Assembly: GCA_002351535.1 (NCBI GenBank)
Contig: DEGR01000038.1
Location: 1 to 27,022, forward strand
Length of the DNA stretch: 27,022 bases
Direction: 5' to 3'
Source of the DNA: Lachnospira sp. UBA2821
GTDB lineage: Bacteria; Bacillota; Clostridia; Lachnospirales; Lachnospiraceae
Shown: positions 7,369-14,952 of the stretch, in pieces
How positions within the stretch are numbered: the stretch's first letter is position 1
Layout of the letters: each line of letters opens with the position of its first letter
Position numbers and translations under genes: made by a program
The notes under the pieces: generated by a model
The model's database searches: none
The model's input: only the letters and a program-made list of their open reading frames with translations
What the model was told of the DNA's origin: nothing

Positions 7369-8592
7369 CTATATCTCTATACCATTTTTCTTTAACAGCA
7401 TTCTTGCACTGTCAACTGAATCCACACCGGTCTTATTTTTTACAGGTGCGAATTCTTTTTCTCTGTCAACCTCAAATACAAGACAGTCTTTAAGCATTGA
7501 TATCATATCAAGAATGAGCTCCTCAAACTTATATCCGTTTGGCTTATCCGGATTTATCATCTCACAGTCCTCATTCATATATGGAATCTTTTTCTCAACA
7601 ATATGTATTGGAAATCTGGCATCAAGTATTTCCCTTAATTCTTTTACCCTGAATAAATAATTAAGAATAACTCCATAATTATATGCCGGCTCACCTGTCT
7701 CATCCATAACAGCTTTAAGTTCATCCGTAAACTCATAATATTCGATAATAGACGGATGTCCGTTACGTTTACACATAACACCAACCTTCTCGTCAGGATT
7801 TGCTTTCTTAACAACTTTTGCACCTGATACACATCCTGAATCTATTGTTGCACCGACAAATACCGGATCTGCTATTCTCTGCAATACATTATCAACCGCA
7901 AATACATTAAGCCACTCAATTCCATATTTATCAATCATCTTCACCGCTTCACTTTTCATAAGAGAAGTGAACCAACCTCCATTACCATTAGGAGAAAGTG
8001 AGATTCTTGATTTATTTTCCATATATACTTTGCCGGTATAATCTACACTTGGAGCCATTTCCTGTACGAAAAATGTAATAAAATCTTTATCATAACCAAA
8101 ATAATTATGCTCTTTAAAGAAATTAACCGTATCTTCGTTATTCTTCTCACTCGTCATGATAAAAAGAGGAACCCATGCTCCTGTTTCATTAACAACATCC
8201 ATCATGTTAAGAATAAGCCTCTCAAATATATAAAGTTCCTTAGTCTCACCAATATTAAACATGCCCTTCGGTTTATCAAATCCCAGTCGTGTTCCCTGAC
8301 CTCCTGCCAGCAGAACAGCTCCGACCTTACATTGCTTTATGGCCTCAATACCTTTTTCTCTATATCTGTCAACATTTTCATTAATATGTTCTATCTTCAT
8401 GGCTGCAAGAGGCTCAATAAGCTCATCTTCAGATACCTCCGCGCTTTTATTAACATCAATTATACTAAAATCAGTTTTTTCTATCTGTCTTAATAATTCT
8501 TTCTTCTCATCCGAATCAAGTTCATCATAATATTTTAACAAATGCTCCTGACCACATTTTTTTAAATACTCTTCTGCTTCTGTTCTAGTCAT
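7369..8592 (-). CDS. UDP-N-acetylhexosamine/UDP-glucose pyrophosphorylase (UAP type)
   Basis: A 407-residue nucleotidyltransferase of the UDPGP family, of the kind found in eukaryotic UAP1. The signature LAGGQGTRLG at 95-104 followed by PKGMF at 108-112 binds the uridine nucleotide. Other family blocks are NGNGGW, VDNVLQRIADP and NYGVILNYLF. It would form UDP-GlcNAc, UDP-GalNAc or UDP-glucose from UTP and the sugar 1-phosphate; which sugar cannot be told from sequence. It is distinct from GlmU and GalU. The frame is open to 8604, but ATG 8592 has GGAGG six bases upstream (the earlier ATG is part of that site), so it is preferred. It has its own promoter just after sigE and likely forms an operon with argS. 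Confidence 0.88.
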   Translation of the reverse strand: MTRTEAEEYLKKCGQEHLLKYYDELDSDEKKELLRQIEKTDFSIIDVNKSAEVSEDELIEPLAAMKIEHINENVDRYREKGIEAIKQCKVGAVLLAGGQGTRLGFDKPKGMFNIGETKELYIFERLILNMMDVVNETGAWVPLFIMTSEKNNEDTVNFFKEHNYFGYDKDFITFFVQEMAPSVDYTGKVYMENKSRISLSPNGNGGWFTSLMKSEAVKMIDKYGIEWLNVFAVDNVLQRIADPVFVGATIDSGCVSGAKVVKKANPDEKVGVMCKRNGHPSIIEYYEFTDELKAVMDETGEPAYNYGVILNYLFRVKELREILDARFPIHIVEKKIPYMNEDCEMINPDKPNGYKFEELILDMISMLKDCLVFEVDREKEFAPVKNKTGVDSVDSARMLLKKNGIEI

Positions 8593-8637
8593 TTTTACCT
8601 CCATGTTAACTGTATTTACACATCACACATCCTCACT

Positions 8638-8666
8638 ATTATACTTTATAAATAAATCTGCGTAAA
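8638..8666 (-). promoter_or_regulatory. Sigma-A promoter of the pyrophosphorylase-argS unit
   Basis: The minus strand has TTTACG (8661-8666), a 17-base spacer and a perfect TATAAT (8638-8643). The -35 lies four bases after the sigE stop codon, so vegetative expression of the housekeeping genes is separated from sporulation control. No terminator lies between sigE and this promoter. Confidence 0.78.
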
Positions 8667-8670
8667 GTGT

Positions 8671-9411
8671 TTATTCATATCGCACCATTTCTTTTTTCAG
8701 TCTTCGTATAATCTTCTTTTCAAGCCTTGAAATATACGACTGTGATATTCCCATCATTTCAGCCACTTCTTTCTGGGTCATCTCCTCGCCATCCTCATTA
8801 TCAAGTCCAAATCTTAATTCAATTATTTTTCTTTCCCTTCCATTCAACTTTAAAAGTGCATTTTTTAATAAATTCTTTTCCACCTCGTCTTCTATGTCCT
8901 TGCATATAACATTTTCGTCCGTACCGAGTATATCTGAAAGCAATAACTCATTTCCATCCCAGTCAACATTGAGAGGTTCATCAATTGACACCTCCATTTT
9001 CGTCTTATTATTTCTCCTTAAATACATAAGTATTTCATTCTCTATACATCTCGAAGCATACGTCGCCAGCTTAATCTTCTTGTCGGGTTTATATGTATTA
9101 ATTGCCTTTATAAGTCCAATTGTTCCTATAGATATCAAATCCTCTACTCCCACACCGGTATTATCAAACTTTTTCGCTATATATACTACAAGTCTGAGAT
9201 TATGTTCTATAAGACTTGCCCTTGCCTTCAGATCATTATCTCCTCCAAGTTTCTCTATCGTTTCTGTTTCTTCCTCCTGTGAAAGCGGAGGAGGCAAAAC
9301 CTCCGCACCTCCGATATAATGAACATCACCCTTCTTTGAAAACAATATGTTTCTTATCTGCGGAATCAGTCTGAAATGAATCTTATTTGAAACCGACACC
9401 TTTATAACCAC
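8671..9411 (-). CDS. sigE: RNA polymerase sporulation sigma factor SigE precursor
   Basis: A 246-residue sigma-70 family factor that directs the early mother-cell programme of sporulation. The N-terminal pro-sequence (about 1-30) precedes the conserved YIGGAEVLPPPL at 32-43; in Bacillus the membrane protease SpoIIGA cleaves just before this block. Region 2 includes NLRLVVYIAKKF (71-82) and DLISIGTIGLIKAINTY (91-107). Region 4 has RKIIELRFG and the helix-turn-helix QKEVAEMMGISQSYISRLEK. Length matches Bacillus SigE (239). The start is GTG at 9411, with GAGAGGAG eight bases upstream inside the end of spoIIGA, two bases after its stop, indicating translational coupling. A second GTG at 9399 is equally well placed because of a 12-bp tandem duplication. 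sigG does not follow, unlike in Bacillus. Confidence 0.95.
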   Translation of the reverse strand: MVIKVSVSNKIHFRLIPQIRNILFSKKGDVHYIGGAEVLPPPLSQEEETETIEKLGGDNDLKARASLIEHNLRLVVYIAKKFDNTGVGVEDLISIGTIGLIKAINTYKPDKKIKLATYASRCIENEILMYLRRNNKTKMEVSIDEPLNVDWDGNELLLSDILGTDENVICKDIEDEVEKNLLKNALLKLNGRERKIIELRFGLDNEDGEEMTQKEVAEMMGISQSYISRLEKKIIRRLKKEMVRYE

Positions 9412-9420
9412 CTTTATAAC
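9397..9420 (-). repeat. Perfect 12-bp tandem duplication across the spoIIGA stop and sigE start
   Basis: The minus strand reads GTTATAAAGGTG twice in a row. Each copy holds TTATAA and a GTG, so the duplication provides two in-frame GTG start codons for sigE, each with a ribosome-binding-like sequence eight bases upstream. The unit is a multiple of three, so gain or loss would add or remove four residues at the start of SigE without a frameshift. Confidence 0.9.
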
Positions 9421-10202
9421 TCCTCTCTTTCTTCAATACTATATGGATTAATTATCATTGTATACATTCCATCTCCTGATAATTTTCCATTATAAATTCC
9501 CACCACGGAATTATACTCTATAATCCTCTTATTATTCTTATTTATGCATATCTCATCTACAATGATACCCTCTATCATTCCATCGTCACATCCAAGAGAA
9601 CGGAATGGAATCAGCATCTTTAGCACATTATCCATATCATCTATTAATTTTTGTGCCTCTTTTTTCTCCAATATATGTACCGGTCTGTTTTTGTAAGGCT
9701 CTCTCAGGCTGTTACCTGTATCTATAATTGCCGTAACAGTTAATCTTTTATTATTCTTTATTATATCCACTTCGCATTTTTTGTCAGCAATCATTTTCCG
9801 TTTATCAAGCATACAGATTATCGCATGAGATACAACTGCCACCAGTACAAATATTAACATTGTATTTTTAAGCCCTGCCTGAAAATATATAAAATCACTT
9901 ACGCCGCCTAATATCATTCCGGTAAAATATAACAATATTGTATTTTTAATAATCTTTGACATACCATAAGCTACAATGCACATAAGCATTGCAGTAATTA
10001 TATATATCAAAAATGTCACAACGAATGATTCACTTCTGTACACCAGTCTCATGCATGCCGCTGTTGCACCGATAACAGCAGCCATAATACATCTGCTAAT
10101 CTTTGTATGGTAATTCATCCACCTCCTTACACACAAAATAATATATATATCCGCAGCAAAATTAACAAACCAGAACACATCAAGATATACTACATACTTC
10201 AC
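9414..10202 (-). CDS. spoIIGA: Sporulation sigma-E processing peptidase SpoIIGA
   Basis: A membrane-embedded aspartic protease that cleaves pro-SigE in the mother cell after septation. From GTG 10202 it has 262 residues. The N-terminal half holds about five transmembrane segments, beginning with the typical YVVYLDVFWFVNFAAD. The C-terminal cytoplasmic half carries the catalytic DTGNS at 161-165. The frame is open to 10292, but GGAGG lies five bases before GTG 10202 and only two before ATG 10205, so GTG is preferred. Bacillus SpoIIGA is about 309 residues, so this is a short form. It overlaps the sigE ribosome binding site at its 3' end. It is separated from ftsZ by a terminator and has its own Spo0A-type promoter. 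Confidence 0.92.
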   Translation of the reverse strand: MKYVVYLDVFWFVNFAADIYIILCVRRWMNYHTKISRCIMAAVIGATAACMRLVYRSESFVVTFLIYIITAMLMCIVAYGMSKIIKNTILLYFTGMILGGVSDFIYFQAGLKNTMLIFVLVAVVSHAIICMLDKRKMIADKKCEVDIIKNNKRLTVTAIIDTGNSLREPYKNRPVHILEKKEAQKLIDDMDNVLKMLIPFRSLGCDDGMIEGIIVDEICINKNNKRIIEYNSVVGIYNGKLSGDGMYTMIINPYSIEEREEL

Positions 10203-10241
10203 CATGTCCTCCATTCTGAAGTTTTTCTGCTTCATAACTAC

Positions 10242-10312
10242 ATTATATATGATGAAATATGAAAAATTTGTCAAAAAAGACTGTGGCTTCACAATTATTA
10301 TTAATTGTCGAA
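10242..10312 (-). promoter_or_regulatory. Spo0A-type promoter of spoIIGA-sigE, with 0A boxes
   Basis: The minus strand has TTGACA (10269-10274) and TATAAT (10242-10247) with an unusual 21-base spacer. Bacillus subtilis spoIIG is a known sigma-A promoter with a similarly long 22-base spacer, activated by Spo0A bound upstream and at the -35. Here TTTGACA (10269-10275) overlaps the -35 and differs from the 0A box TTCGACA by one base; a perfect TTCGACA lies at 10306-10312. The whole region overlaps the ftsZ terminator. Activation by phosphorylated Spo0A is inference. Confidence 0.7.
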
Positions 10313-10326
10313 GTCACAGTCTTTTT
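10273..10326 (-). terminator. ftsZ terminator, overlapping the spoIIGA promoter
   Basis: A long stem pairs AAAAAGACTGTGACTTC with GAAGCCACAGTCTTTTT, continued by ACAATT/AATTGT after one bulged base. A run of six T follows on the minus strand. It starts 34 bases after the ftsZ stop. The T run merges into the TTGACA of the spoIIGA promoter and one arm contains a 0A box. Confidence 0.88.
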
Positions 10327-10360
10327 ATTTATGTTTATTAATCTGTCTGCTCTAAGGCTG

Positions 10361-11566
10361 TTAATCTCTGTTTTTCTGAAGGAACTCAGGTATCTTAATA
10401 GATTTTGGTTCTGTTCTTCCGGTTGTAGCTGTACTGCCAAATGAAGTGTTTGGTCTCTGCTTTGGCTGCTGTCCTAACGGCTGAACATTTTTCTGCTGAA
10501 ATCCTGTTGAAGGCTTCTTAGGTGTAATCTGTCTTGCTGATGTATTAGAATAATTAAATGCTCCACCTGTTCTTGCTACATTTCTTGAGCCTAATCCAGG
10601 CTGTGGTGTCTTAACCTCGCTCTCAAGTCCTGTTGCAATAACGGTAATTGTACATTCTTCCGGATATGTCTCATCATATCTCGCACCAAATATTATGTTT
10701 GCATCCTCTCCTGCAAGGTCTTCAACATATGAAGCTGCCTCATTAGCTTCTATAAGGCTGATATCACCTGATACGTTAATAATAACATGTGTTGCACCCT
10801 CGATTGTTGTCTCAAGAAGAGGACTTGTAATAGCCATCTGAACTGCCTCGATAGCTTTATCATCACCCTTTGCATTACCAATACCGATATGTGCAATTCC
10901 TTTATCAATCATAACTGTCTGCACATCAGCAAAATCAAGATTGATAAGAGATGGTACATTAATAAGGTCTGTAATTCCCTGAACCGCCTGCTGAAGAACC
11001 TCATCAGCCTTCTTAAGTGCCTCAGGCATAGTCGTTCTTCTGTCCACTATCTCCAAAAGCTTATCATTTGGTATAATAATAAGTGTGTCTACATTCTCTT
11101 TAAGTCTCTCAAGACCACCAAGAGCATTGTTCATTCTTGTCTTTCCTTCAAATCCAAAAGGCTTTGTAACAACACCAACGGTAAGAATCCCCATATCCTT
11201 TGCAATTTTGGCAACTACCGGTGCGGCACCTGTTCCTGTTCCGCCTCCCATACCACATGTTACAAATACCATATCTGCACCCTTAAGTGCCTGTGTTATC
11301 TCATCAATATTCTCTTCTGCAGCTTTCTCACCTACTTCAGGCTGTGCACCTGCTCCAAGACCTTTAGTAAGCTTTTCGCCTATCTGGATGCTTGTAGGTG
11401 CCTTACAAAGCTTTAATGCCTGATCATCTGTATTAACACCAATAAACTCTACACCACTTATGCACTGATCTATCATTCTATTAACAGCATTGTTACCTGC
11501 TCCACCAACACCTACTACTATAATTTTAGCAGATACTTCTGCTTCATTTGTTGTAATCTCTAACAA
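10361..11566 (-). CDS. ftsZ: Cell division protein FtsZ
   Basis: The tubulin-like GTPase that polymerises into the Z ring at mid-cell and, during sporulation, near the poles. From TTG 11566 it has 401 residues. Seen are VVGVGGAGNNAVNRM (17-31), the tubulin signature GGGTGTG at 107-113, the T7 loop NLDFADV at 209-215, a Gln/Pro/Thr-rich linker (about 325-385) and the C-terminal peptide IKIPEFLQK, which binds FtsZ partners such as SepF or FtsA. The frame is open to 11617. AAAGGAGG lies eight bases before TTG 11566, giving MLEITTNEAEVSAK, which fits family N termini; an ATG at 11599 has a weaker AGGTG. It has its own promoter and a strong terminator. No ftsA precedes it, which suggests another membrane tether such as SepF. 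Confidence 0.96.
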   Translation of the reverse strand: MLEITTNEAEVSAKIIVVGVGGAGNNAVNRMIDQCISGVEFIGVNTDDQALKLCKAPTSIQIGEKLTKGLGAGAQPEVGEKAAEENIDEITQALKGADMVFVTCGMGGGTGTGAAPVVAKIAKDMGILTVGVVTKPFGFEGKTRMNNALGGLERLKENVDTLIIIPNDKLLEIVDRRTTMPEALKKADEVLQQAVQGITDLINVPSLINLDFADVQTVMIDKGIAHIGIGNAKGDDKAIEAVQMAITSPLLETTIEGATHVIINVSGDISLIEANEAASYVEDLAGEDANIIFGARYDETYPEECTITVIATGLESEVKTPQPGLGSRNVARTGGAFNYSNTSARQITPKKPSTGFQQKNVQPLGQQPKQRPNTSFGSTATTGRTEPKSIKIPEFLQKNRD

Positions 11567-11633
11567 GAGTTCGTCCTCCTTTTTCACGCAGACAGACATC
11601 CAATCACACCTATCCACTTTATAACCTTACTAT

Positions 11634-11662
11634 ATAATATCTTTATTTTGTAAAATAATCAA
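11634..11662 (-). promoter_or_regulatory. Sigma-A promoter of ftsZ
   Basis: The minus strand has TTGATT (11657-11662), a 17-base spacer and TATTAT (11634-11639). It lies just after ftsQ, and the -35 is in the second arm of the hairpin there. This would allow ftsZ to be expressed apart from the rest of the dcw operon. Confidence 0.72.
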
Positions 11663-11680
11663 CTGATATTTTGATTATTT
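11653..11680 (-). terminator. AT-rich hairpin directly after ftsQ, weak terminator
   Basis: Perfect 10-bp arms AAATAATCAA / TTGATTATTT around an eight-base loop, starting at the base after the ftsQ stop, followed by TTAC. The stem has only two G-C pairs, so termination is likely partial. Its 3' arm overlaps the ftsZ -35. Confidence 0.45.
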
Positions 11681-12397
11681 TTAATTTTTATTAAATGTGT
11701 ACCCTGTATCAGTAGAATCATACTCAATCATATCCAATGTGCCTGATAACCCTTCCAGCTTAGGAAGCATGTCGCTCAGGTCAACTATCTTTTCGTTCAA
11801 ATCATCTGCCGTACCAATATTTACTGTTATCCCATCGATTTTAAGTTCATACTCTTTATCATCAGTAACCTTAATCTTATCAACCTTTATCTTGTATTTT
11901 GAAAGCAACTGTGTAAGATTCATTATTGTGTCGAAAAGTTTTTCATTACTTATCGGAAGTTTCTCTTTAACAACAATGTAATCAAAATTAAGTCCTGTTA
12001 TCCTCGGTATTCCCTCAAGTACGGTTTCTGTACTCTCCGTTACGATACCATCACCGTCAAAATACATATTATTGCCCATGTACGTTACATAGCCCACTAC
12101 ATTTTTTTCATAGACCCTGACTTCAACAGAATTAATTGATTTTAACTTTACTGTATACCTCGCCACAAAAGGAATTTTCTTCTGTTCACCAAATCTCGTC
12201 ATAAAATATAACAACACAGGATTTTTATCCTGTTCTGTCTTAAATATAAGCTTCTCAATCTGTTTATCAGAATATTTCTGATTGCCTGATATGTATATGT
12301 CGTGAACCCTTAGTGAAAGAAAAAACCATACTATTGCAAGAAGAATAACAATTATACATATAATCACTATTATCTTTTTATTCATTCTATTCTTCAT
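11681..12397 (-). CDS. ftsQ: Cell division protein FtsQ/DivIB
   Basis: A 238-residue bitopic division protein. A short basic cytoplasmic N terminus (MKNRMNKK) is followed by a transmembrane helix at about 8-29. The POTRA domain follows (VHDIYISGNQKYSDKQIEKLI, about 31-100), then the beta domain with YFDGDGIV and GIPRITGL. It scaffolds FtsL/DivIC and the septal synthase at the outer face of the membrane. Its ATG lies inside the end of ftsW (11-base overlap), with AGGAG eight bases upstream, a sign of coupled translation. In Firmicutes the homologue is usually called divIB. The C-terminal part is weakly conserved, as normal for the family. Confidence 0.9.
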   Translation of the reverse strand: MKNRMNKKIIVIICIIVILLAIVWFFLSLRVHDIYISGNQKYSDKQIEKLIFKTEQDKNPVLLYFMTRFGEQKKIPFVARYTVKLKSINSVEVRVYEKNVVGYVTYMGNNMYFDGDGIVTESTETVLEGIPRITGLNFDYIVVKEKLPISNEKLFDTIMNLTQLLSKYKIKVDKIKVTDDKEYELKIDGITVNIGTADDLNEKIVDLSDMLPKLEGLSGTLDMIEYDSTDTGYTFNKN

Positions 12398-13547
12398 GTC
12401 TTATTCTCCTGGATATAGACAACACTATTCCCATCTCTGTCATAAGGAAAAGTACAGAAGTTCCTCCATAACTGATAAACGGCAATGTAACTCCTGTATT
12501 AGGAATCGTATTTGTTACAACCGCCACATTAAGCACGACCTGCAGTGCAATGTGTGCGAGCACACCGACAACAATCATTGCGCCGAACAAATCGGGGGCA
12601 TTGTTGGCAATTACCATGAATCTCCATATCATAAACGCAAACATTGCAATTAAACCGATACCTCCGACGAGTCCGAGTTCCTCACATATAATGGTAAATA
12701 TCATATCATTCTGTGCCTCAGGAACGAACCCCATCTTCTGAATACTGTTTCCAAGACCTTTTCCAAGAATACCACCTGAACCAATGGCATATAAAGCCTG
12801 TAACACCTGATATCCGCCATCATTAATATATTTTTCATTAGTCGGGTCAAGCCATACTTTAACACGTTCAAGTCTGAAGCTCGAGGCAATCTTAGTCTCA
12901 TACAGAAAGAACAATGCTACTGCTGAAACTCCAATTAATCCAAGTATAATGAAAGGCTTATAATTTTTCGTTGCGACAAATATCATTATAACGCCGATTC
13001 CCTCAACAATTATAGCTGAACTAAGATTGCTTGTAATAACTCCAAGAAAACCTGCCTGTAACGTTGTCATACCGAACAGAAAAAACATACCTTTTAGTGT
13101 ATTTACCTTAGACCCCATCTCATTAATCATATACGCCATAGATATAATAACTATAAGTTTTACTGCTTCGGCAGGCTGAAAAGAAAGTGGACCTAACTTC
13201 AACCATCTCCTTGCTCCATTAAATTCCATTCCAAGTCCTGTCTTTACAAGAATAACAAGTACAAGTCCTGCAAAATATGCGAATACGGCAAATTTTCCAT
13301 ATAGATGGTAGTCGATTGCTTTTATAAGAACTGCAATAACAACAAAACCAAACACAGTTGCCATCCCCTGTGTTTTCACATAATGAAGCGGGTCATCAAA
13401 TTTAAGTTGTGCGTTATAAGAACTGGTACTATAAAGCATAACCATACCAAATCCAATTAAAAATATGATTATAAACAAAAGACTATAATCAAAGTAAGTC
13501 GTCTCACCATTTGCGGATTTATTTTTTTTACTTTTTATATTAATCAA
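12387..13547 (-). CDS. ftsW: SEDS family peptidoglycan polymerase FtsW (or SpoVE)
   Basis: A 386-residue polytopic protein with about ten transmembrane segments, of the FtsW/RodA/SpoVE family. These polymerise glycan strands from lipid II together with a class B PBP. Family blocks are GFGMVMLYSTSSY near the N terminus, GARRWLKLGPLSFQPAEAVKL, TNLSSAIIVEGIG, GGYQVLQALYAIGSGGILGKGLG, PEAQNDMIFTIICEELG and LPFISYGGTS near the C terminus. By position it could be the vegetative FtsW or the spore-specific SpoVE; sequence alone does not decide. The frame is open to GTG 13556, but AAGGAG abuts that codon; TTG 13547 lies eight bases after it and is preferred. It lies 12 bases after murD and overlaps ftsQ. 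Confidence 0.93.
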   Translation of the reverse strand: MINIKSKKNKSANGETTYFDYSLLFIIIFLIGFGMVMLYSTSSYNAQLKFDDPLHYVKTQGMATVFGFVVIAVLIKAIDYHLYGKFAVFAYFAGLVLVILVKTGLGMEFNGARRWLKLGPLSFQPAEAVKLIVIISMAYMINEMGSKVNTLKGMFFLFGMTTLQAGFLGVITSNLSSAIIVEGIGVIMIFVATKNYKPFIILGLIGVSAVALFFLYETKIASSFRLERVKVWLDPTNEKYINDGGYQVLQALYAIGSGGILGKGLGNSIQKMGFVPEAQNDMIFTIICEELGLVGGIGLIAMFAFMIWRFMVIANNAPDLFGAMIVVGVLAHIALQVVLNVAVVTNTIPNTGVTLPFISYGGTSVLFLMTEMGIVLSISRRIRHEE

Positions 13548-13559
13548 ATATACCACTCC

Positions 13560-14939
13560 TTAAAGATTGTTATGATTATTCACATAGTCTTTAAACATAT
13601 TTCCTCTTTCTTCATAACTCTTGAACATATCCCAGCTCGCACATGCCGGTGACAATAATACTGCGTCACCCTTAACCGCATTCTCCTCACAAAGTCTTAC
13701 TGCTTCCTCAAGACTGTCTGCAAATACTATTTTATCATAATTGTATTTTTTAGCGGTCTCGGCAATCTTTTTACTTGTAGCACCCATAAGTACAAGAAGC
13801 TTTATCTTATCTCCGAATACTTTAATCCAGTCATCAAATTCACAACCCTTATCATAGCCTCCTGCAATAAGTATTGTAGGTCTTGACATAGCCTCTATTG
13901 CTTTTATTGAAGCATCTGTATTAGTACCCTTTGAATCATTATAATACACTACTCCGTTTTTCTCTGTAACATACTCTATTCTATGTTCTACCGCCTTAAA
14001 TTCTTTAATAGTCTTTCTGATTATGTCAGTTGACACTCCCATAAAATGTGATATTGCAACTGAAGCCATAACGTTTTCAACATTATGTATTCCGACGAGA
14101 TTCATGTCGTGAACATTGCACACCGTAGTCTCTTCTCCGGCAAATCTCATAACTATATTATCACCATTAAGGCAGATTCCTTCTTCCAGACTGTTTTTAC
14201 TGCTGTAATATACTACTCTGTTCTTTAAATTCTTTGCCTTTTCACGAAGAATTTCATCCTCGTAGTTGAGAACGCATACTTCATTCTTATTCTGATTTTT
14301 CGCTATGCTCATCTTAACGTTCGCATAATTCTCCATCGTGTAATGTCTGTTAAGATGGTCAGGTGTAATGTTAAGCACTGCTGTTACATCAGGATGAAAA
14401 TCAACAATTGACTCTAACTGGAAGCTGCTTATCTCAGCTACCGTAACAGTGTCATCTTTTGTATCCATGGCAACATCCGCATATGATTTTCCGATATTTC
14501 CTACTACATATACATCAGGAAATGCATTTTTCATTATTGCTCCAACGAGCGAAGTTGTTGTTGTCTTACCATTTGTTCCTGTTATTGCAGCAAGCTTTCC
14601 TTTTGAGTTGACATATGCGAGTTCTATTTCTCCCCACACAGGTATATTTTTCTCTTTTACTCTTAACACAAATGGAGCATCGATTGGAATTCCCGGACTG
14701 ATAATCATAAGTTCATTAGCTTCTATAACACTGTCTTCAAGTTCACCAAGAACTATCTTTACATTTTCAACCCCATCCAATTTTAATCTTATGTCGGCTT
14801 CTTTTAATTTATCATTTCCATCATAAAGTGTTATATCGGCTCCACATTTTGCAAGCATTTTCACAGCACCTATACCACTAATACCGGTTCCTGCAACTAT
14901 TACTTTTCTTCCTGTAAAATCACGTTTTTTATAATCCAT
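13560..14939 (-). CDS. murD: UDP-N-acetylmuramoyl-L-alanine--D-glutamate ligase
   Basis: A 459-residue Mur ligase that adds D-Glu to UDP-MurNAc-L-Ala using ATP in the cytoplasm. The N-terminal Rossmann-like domain has VIVAGTGISGIGAVKML (13-29). The ATP-binding P loop is GTNGKTTT at 121-128. NITPDHLNRH and the later VEHRIEYV, YNDSKGTNTDAS and ILIAGGYDKG are typical MurD blocks, and LLSPACASWDMF sits near the C terminus. The frame is open to 14972, but ATG 14939 has GGAGG five bases upstream and gives a normal N terminus. It lies 13 bases after mraY and 12 bases before ftsW, inside one operon. Confidence 0.96.
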   Translation of the reverse strand: MDYKKRDFTGRKVIVAGTGISGIGAVKMLAKCGADITLYDGNDKLKEADIRLKLDGVENVKIVLGELEDSVIEANELMIISPGIPIDAPFVLRVKEKNIPVWGEIELAYVNSKGKLAAITGTNGKTTTTSLVGAIMKNAFPDVYVVGNIGKSYADVAMDTKDDTVTVAEISSFQLESIVDFHPDVTAVLNITPDHLNRHYTMENYANVKMSIAKNQNKNEVCVLNYEDEILREKAKNLKNRVVYYSSKNSLEEGICLNGDNIVMRFAGEETTVCNVHDMNLVGIHNVENVMASVAISHFMGVSTDIIRKTIKEFKAVEHRIEYVTEKNGVVYYNDSKGTNTDASIKAIEAMSRPTILIAGGYDKGCEFDDWIKVFGDKIKLLVLMGATSKKIAETAKKYNYDKIVFADSLEEAVRLCEENAVKGDAVLLSPACASWDMFKSYEERGNMFKDYVNNHNNL

Positions 14940-14952
14940 AATGTCCTCCAAT

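Noticed and set aside
10787..11416. A 209-residue open frame on the plus strand inside ftsZ
   Set aside because: It is antisense to the conserved core of ftsZ, rich in Cys/Leu/Asn from reversed codon use, and has no ribosome binding site.
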